From positions 962,317 through 1,026,316 of the forward strand of contig JAIXMO010000003.1 of assembly GCA_025677825.1 (NCBI GenBank): a stretch of 64,000 bases of DNA, read 5' to 3'. Position 1 is the first letter of the stretch, and every line of letters begins with the position of its first letter. Source of the stretch: Helicostylum pulchrum. Its lineage: Eukaryota > Mucoromycota > Mucoromycetes > Mucorales > Mucoraceae. The notes beneath the pieces are model-generated. The model was given only the letters and a program-made list of their open reading frames with translations. It made no database searches and had not been told where the DNA came from. Positions 60,290 through 64,000 of this stretch are shown piece after piece. Position numbers and translations under genes: made by a program.

Positions 60290-60479
60290 CTTATTTAGCT
60301 CCTACAAAAGAACAATCTAGTTAATAATTGGCAAAGTTGGATGATATCTCTCAGAGCCGCAGTGTTAATTTTGATGAACAGTTTCTTTTGCTCTGCAATT
60401 AAGTCTTTTGCCTCGCTGGTTATGGTAATCAAGCTAAAAAAAAAGGGGAAATTTTGACACACGGCCAATTTACACGGTT
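60290..60479 (-). promoter_or_regulatory. Copy D of the dispersed element plus adjoining coding remnant
   Basis: At 60479-60445 the minus strand reads ACCGTGTAAATTGG then CCGTGTGTCAAAATTTCCCC: both half-sites at the standard spacing and the CCCC end. A poly-T/TAG follows directly, then an open minus frame (LITITSEAKDLIAEQKKLFI, KINTAALRDIIQLCQLLTRL) ending near 60296. No ATG is seen between them, so a 5' exon may be lost or the element may sit in a leader. Confidence 0.45.
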
Positions 60480-60849
60480 GGTTAAAAAAGTAAGATGTGT
60501 TATCTTCACTTATCTTTATGGATGCCCGTTAATCTAAGAAGAGCCATATCGGTCTGTACGAACAAAAAAAAACAGAAACGCGAAAACAAAAACATAGTAC
60601 CAAAAATAAATTAAGAGCTGAAAAAGAGTTGTTTAATTATAAAAAAAAGATGGAATAAATGAATGATAAAATAGGGGGCCCTCTACTCAAACGATATATT
60701 AGCTTATCTATACCGCTATTTGTTTCTTTTACTCGTTAGTTAATAACCTTTATTATACTTGATTCATGCAAGGTTCCTTTTTATGCCAATAAAACCAAGT
60801 TAAGTGAGCGCATGAAAAAGTAACAGAATACGTAACACTACTTGGGATC

Positions 60850-60883
60850 AACCGTGCAAATAGAACCGTGTATCAAGAATTCC
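60850..60883 (+). promoter_or_regulatory. Copy E of the dispersed two-half-site element
   Basis: ACCGTGCAAATAGAA then CCGTGTATCAAGAATTCC. The ATG at 60901 (MSRRFNWHVF, then a TAA after 14 codons) starts 17 bp later. Copies D and E point away from each other across about 370 bp, like a divergent pair. Confidence 0.55.
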
Positions 60884-61489
60884 AATCAACGAGCTAGAAA
60901 ATGTCGCGCCGTTTTAATTGGCATGTTTTTCATAACGACGAGTAATATAATTAAGTCGACCTGTTTTAAATGGAAAATCTTGATACATGTTGTTTTTTAC
61001 CAGTTATTCTTTTAGATTTGTATTACAAGGTTTAACGTGGCTAGTTTTGCACATACAAACTGTATCAATTGACATGAGACAAGTGCCTTCTTTTTTTTTT
61101 TCAACAATCGATCCAGAAAAAAAAAACTTTATTTTTGCCTGTAACTGATTTGGGATATCTTGGCAAAATCTTAAAACCTTCTTTTTATGATTTCATTGTC
61201 GGAGAGACTTACTTGGGAGCAACAATTTTCTCGCAATAGACATCTATAGTCAAGCAAGATTTCCTTTTTTTGACTCAAACCCGAGATATGCCAACTCTGT
61301 TAACATCTGAATGGATAAACGGTGCTTAGAACTTAGTTTATAAAATAAAAATAAAATCTCTCCTTGTATATATAAGCTAATAACGGGTAAAATCCGAGAC
61401 TACTGTTTTTGTAACATAAAAGAATCGAATTAATTGATAATATAAAAAGGAAACACCAACTCATCTATTTTTCTTATTTCTAACGTTAA
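60884..61489. other. Spacer, no full gene
   Basis: Contains the 14-codon frame behind element copy E, the right copy of the direct repeat (61061-61090) and AT-rich DNA up to the CotH start. Confidence 0.4.
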
Positions 61490-63390
61490 ATGAAATTACA
61501 AGCTAGTAACTATTATACCAGCAACAACAAAAAAATTATCGGCTGTATAAACCTAATTTGTTATATAACTTTTATTATATAGTATTTAAAGCTATTGCTA
61601 CTGCATTTGTAGCTGCATCGCAAGCAAACAGCATAACATACAATGTTGTTTCTTTAGTACCTCACAACCAAACTATGGGTGTTGTAATTGATGATCACAT
61701 TTATCCTTTAACCAAAACCAATAAAGATTCAACTCTACTTCATTACGGAAAGGCTCCTAAATCTAACTCGGGACATTATCAGTACGTTATTCTTCTAAAA
61801 GATAATCACCAAATTGTACAATGCGAGAACTTTACTCGCATAGCAACACACCAAGACAAGAGTACTTTGAACGAATATTTTGGAAGATCATGGAATAAGT
61901 TTGATTTACCTTTACTTCCTACCGTTCTCCCTCCTCTTCCTGTTATCGATCGTGCTCAAACGAAGCTTCATGTTGATGGTGAAATTCCTGTTATTCATCT
62001 ATTTGGAAACCAGTCTGAAATTGATTTGATTCATAAGAATCAAACCTCTGATATCAAAATAGAATTGAACATGACATACATTAGGTAATTTATTTATTCA
62101 TTTATTTTTACTTATTTATTAACTTTTTTTTTCTCTTTTTTTTTCAGTCCCAAAGATATTAAATCTTTCCAAAGTATTACTATCGGGTTATCTGGGCATT
62201 CTACTAGAGGTATGAGCAAACTCTCTTACAAGTTGAAAATGAAAAAGGGTTCCGATCTTTACGGTTACCGTAATATCAAGTTGAGAGCCACGGCAGCTGA
62301 TCGATCTTATATGAGAGATAAATTAGCCTATGATATCACACGTTCTGTGGGACTTCCTTCTAGTGGGTATAGCTACGCTCGGTTATATATAAATAATCAA
62401 GCTATAGGTTTGTTTGGTGTGGCAGAAGCTTTTAAAAAACCTTGGTCTTCTAATGAATTTAATCACGGTCACAAGAAGCAAGAACATGGTACACTTTATA
62501 CAACTGACGTAGGTAATGGTAAAAATATTTTTGGTAGCGCCTCTGATGATACATTTGGCGGAAAGAAGAATAAAACTGAACCTGTTTATGACGAAATCAA
62601 TCGTGTCGGTAGAAGTACTTGCGATTTATCCTATCTTGGGAACAACGTTAGCTTGTATAGCAGCGGTCAATACTCCGTTAAAGAAGAACCAACTGTAGGA
62701 ACTGCCAACTTTACTAAAATCATGGACCTTACCAGGTTTATCTCTCTGCAACCGAATACTACACAGGTCGATAACTCGGCCGTTTCTCTTTGGGAAGAAA
62801 GAATTGATGTCAATAGTTTCCTTCGTGGTATGGCTCTTGAAGTCATTTTATCCAACTCAGACGGTTATCTGGTTACTGGAAATAATTATATGTTATACGA
62901 TGACAACAAAAGTGGGCGTCTCATTTTAAGCGAGCAAGATTTTGATTTGGTTATGGGTACTTCCATGTACAATATTACTGCTATGCACGGAGGTGACTAT
63001 ACAGAATTCCCTGGTTTTACCGTACGTCCTTTAATGCCTCGTTTGCTTTCCGTACCCCAATTTAAGCAAGAATATGAAAGCTTACTTGTCAATATTACAA
63101 AGCATCTTGTCAACCCCAAAACATTAATGCCGGTAATAGATGGATTATATTCTATGCTTCTTGAAGACGTTATGTGGGATCAAAGTCTTCCTCGTGTAGG
63201 CTCAGATCTTTTATTGGATCTAATCGAAAAATCAAATTCTTCTGCTGTCAATAGCGGTAGAAGCTTATTTAGTAATGCTACATTTAAAGAGGCGGTCTAT
63301 GGGCCAGATTCATCAAATTCGACAATGAGTTTAAAACAGTGGTTGGCTTTTCGTAGCCATAATTTACTCATGTTTTTTAATGAAAAATAA
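61490..63390 (+). CDS. Secreted CotH-family protein (spore-coat CotH kinase-like)
   Basis: Three exons (61490-61505, 61583-62084, 62148-63390) give 586 aa. The 16-nt first exon supplies MKLQA, and with exon 2 it completes a signal peptide (KAIATAFVAASQANS). The CotH domain starts near residue 175 with IKSFQSITIGLSGHSTRGMS. It carries LRATAADRSYMRDKLAYDI, SYARLYINNQAIGLFGVAEA and the metal-site segment LSEQDFDLVMG. Several N-x-S/T sites suggest glycosylation. I do not see a clear GPI tail. Expanded CotH families occur in Mucorales as surface or spore proteins, and some members bind host receptors; nothing here shows that this copy does. It is a complete gene with good splice sites. Confidence 0.9.
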
Positions 63391-63589
63391 AGTTGGTTTA
63401 ATAGCGTATGAATAAAGATTATTATTCTTTAAATAAAATATATTTTCTAGCAAATGTAAGTAGAAAGCCTAAAACAAATTATTTTGGGCCCTTTTTTATT
63501 GTTTTTTTAAAAAGATAGCTCGCCTTGTAGATAAACATGATTAGTTATGCAAAAACCATTTAGAAACAAAAAAATTATTTTGTCAATTA

Positions 63590-63731
63590 TGTTAAAAACT
63601 TCAAAGGTAATCTCTGAAATATATGACATTTTGCGGTAAAAGGAGTAGGTAAAATGTAAGTAAAAAGACAGTAAAGAAATGTGACTCTTGTATCCTTTAT
63701 TATATAATGGAGAGTTGTTCATGGTCAACAA
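63590..63731 (+). mobile_element. Partial, diverged copy of the Tc1-like element's 5' region
   Basis: The plus strand from about 63590 to 63731 matches the reverse complement of 3306-3440: GTAAAGAAATG, ATCCTTTATTATATAATGG and GTTGTTCATGGTCAA align with the leader and start codon of the transposase in the 2221-3575 element. After the ATG at 63720 the similarity is lost. No inverted repeat was found beyond 63590. Confidence 0.7.
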
Positions 63732-64000
63732 TATAGTTCCTTTTATAACAATGTACCGCTTAATAGTTGTATCGTCGTTTTAATACGCAGTGCCTAGTTA
63801 ATCTAGGAACTGAGTTAACTGTCAAAATAATTCATTTGTTGAGTGAAACATAGCAAGTTTACTTATACAATCACAACATGTACCTGATGCTTATCTACGG
63901 GAAAGTCTAGAATGATGACTGCTTTCGTGGATTACAAACAGGTAGGATGTGATTAGTAGTTAGATAAGAAATAGTTGTCTAAATTAAGGAACAATATGGA

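Overview
The window is nuclear DNA of a filamentous fungus, almost certainly of the order Mucorales (Mucoromycota). The coding genes carry many short GT-AG introns with CTAAC/CTGAC-like branch sites, and the spacers are extremely AT-rich with long homopolymers. There is a secreted CotH-family protein, and several decayed proteins belong to families I know mainly from Mucorales genomes. I see no tRNA, rRNA, CRISPR array or organellar DNA. Exon models were built by eye from reading frame, splice consensus and family conservation.

Intact single-copy genes, left to right: PI4P 5-kinase (5.1-7.3 kb, -), M16C metalloprotease (8.8-12.35 kb, +), Tctex-type dynein light chain (12.4-13.1 kb, -), Ysc84/Lsb3-like SYLF-SH3 protein (14.8-16.6 kb, +), acyl-CoA dehydrogenase ending in a peroxisomal AKL tripeptide (17.5-18.95 kb, +), coiled-coil DNA-binding-like protein (24.7-25.8 kb, -), RBR ubiquitin ligase (27.3-28.5 kb, +), low-complexity protein (28.7-29.4 kb, +), GH9-like protein (29.7-31.7 kb, +), RNF10/Mag2 RING protein (31.8-34.0 kb, -), anthranilate synthase component I (37.1-38.7 kb, +), HID1 (41.3-44.3 kb, -), a short hypothetical gene and Gmh1/UNC-50 (47.0-48.6 kb, +), class 3 lipase (49.5-51.75 kb, -), TFIIIC small subunit (52.5-53.0 kb, +), G-alpha subunit (53.9-55.4 kb, -) and CotH (61.5-63.4 kb, +). 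They serve housekeeping, signalling and trafficking roles and show no operon-like logic.

Between these lie islands of decayed accessory DNA. 0.2-4.6 kb holds a frameshifted coiled-coil gene, an MSH6 fragment with a stop codon at its mismatch-contact Glu, a Tc1/mariner-like element with long inverted repeats, and a broken copy of a lineage-specific family. 20-23 kb holds repeat fragments, a second copy of that family and a DDE-transposase-like remnant. 34.4-36 kb holds a Tc1-type helix-turn-helix fragment and a frameshifted multi-exon Mucorales family gene. 39.2-41.2 kb holds the third copy of the lineage-specific family. 44.4-46.1 kb holds coding scraps. 55.9-60.9 kb holds a decayed Fanzor (eukaryotic TnpB-like RNA-guided nuclease) gene and a MULE-like fragment.

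Two signals stand out. The first is the Fanzor relic at 57.2-58.3 kb, with a RuvC-I-like D-x-G, a C-x2-C/C-x4-C zinc ribbon and a RuvC-III-like D-x3-A block still readable. The second is a repeated promoter-like element built of two half-sites, CGTGTAAAT and CGTGTATCAAGA, found five times only in the accessory islands. In three cases it lies 20-35 bp upstream of an ATG, and two of those start codons read Met-Ser-Gln followed at once by an intron.
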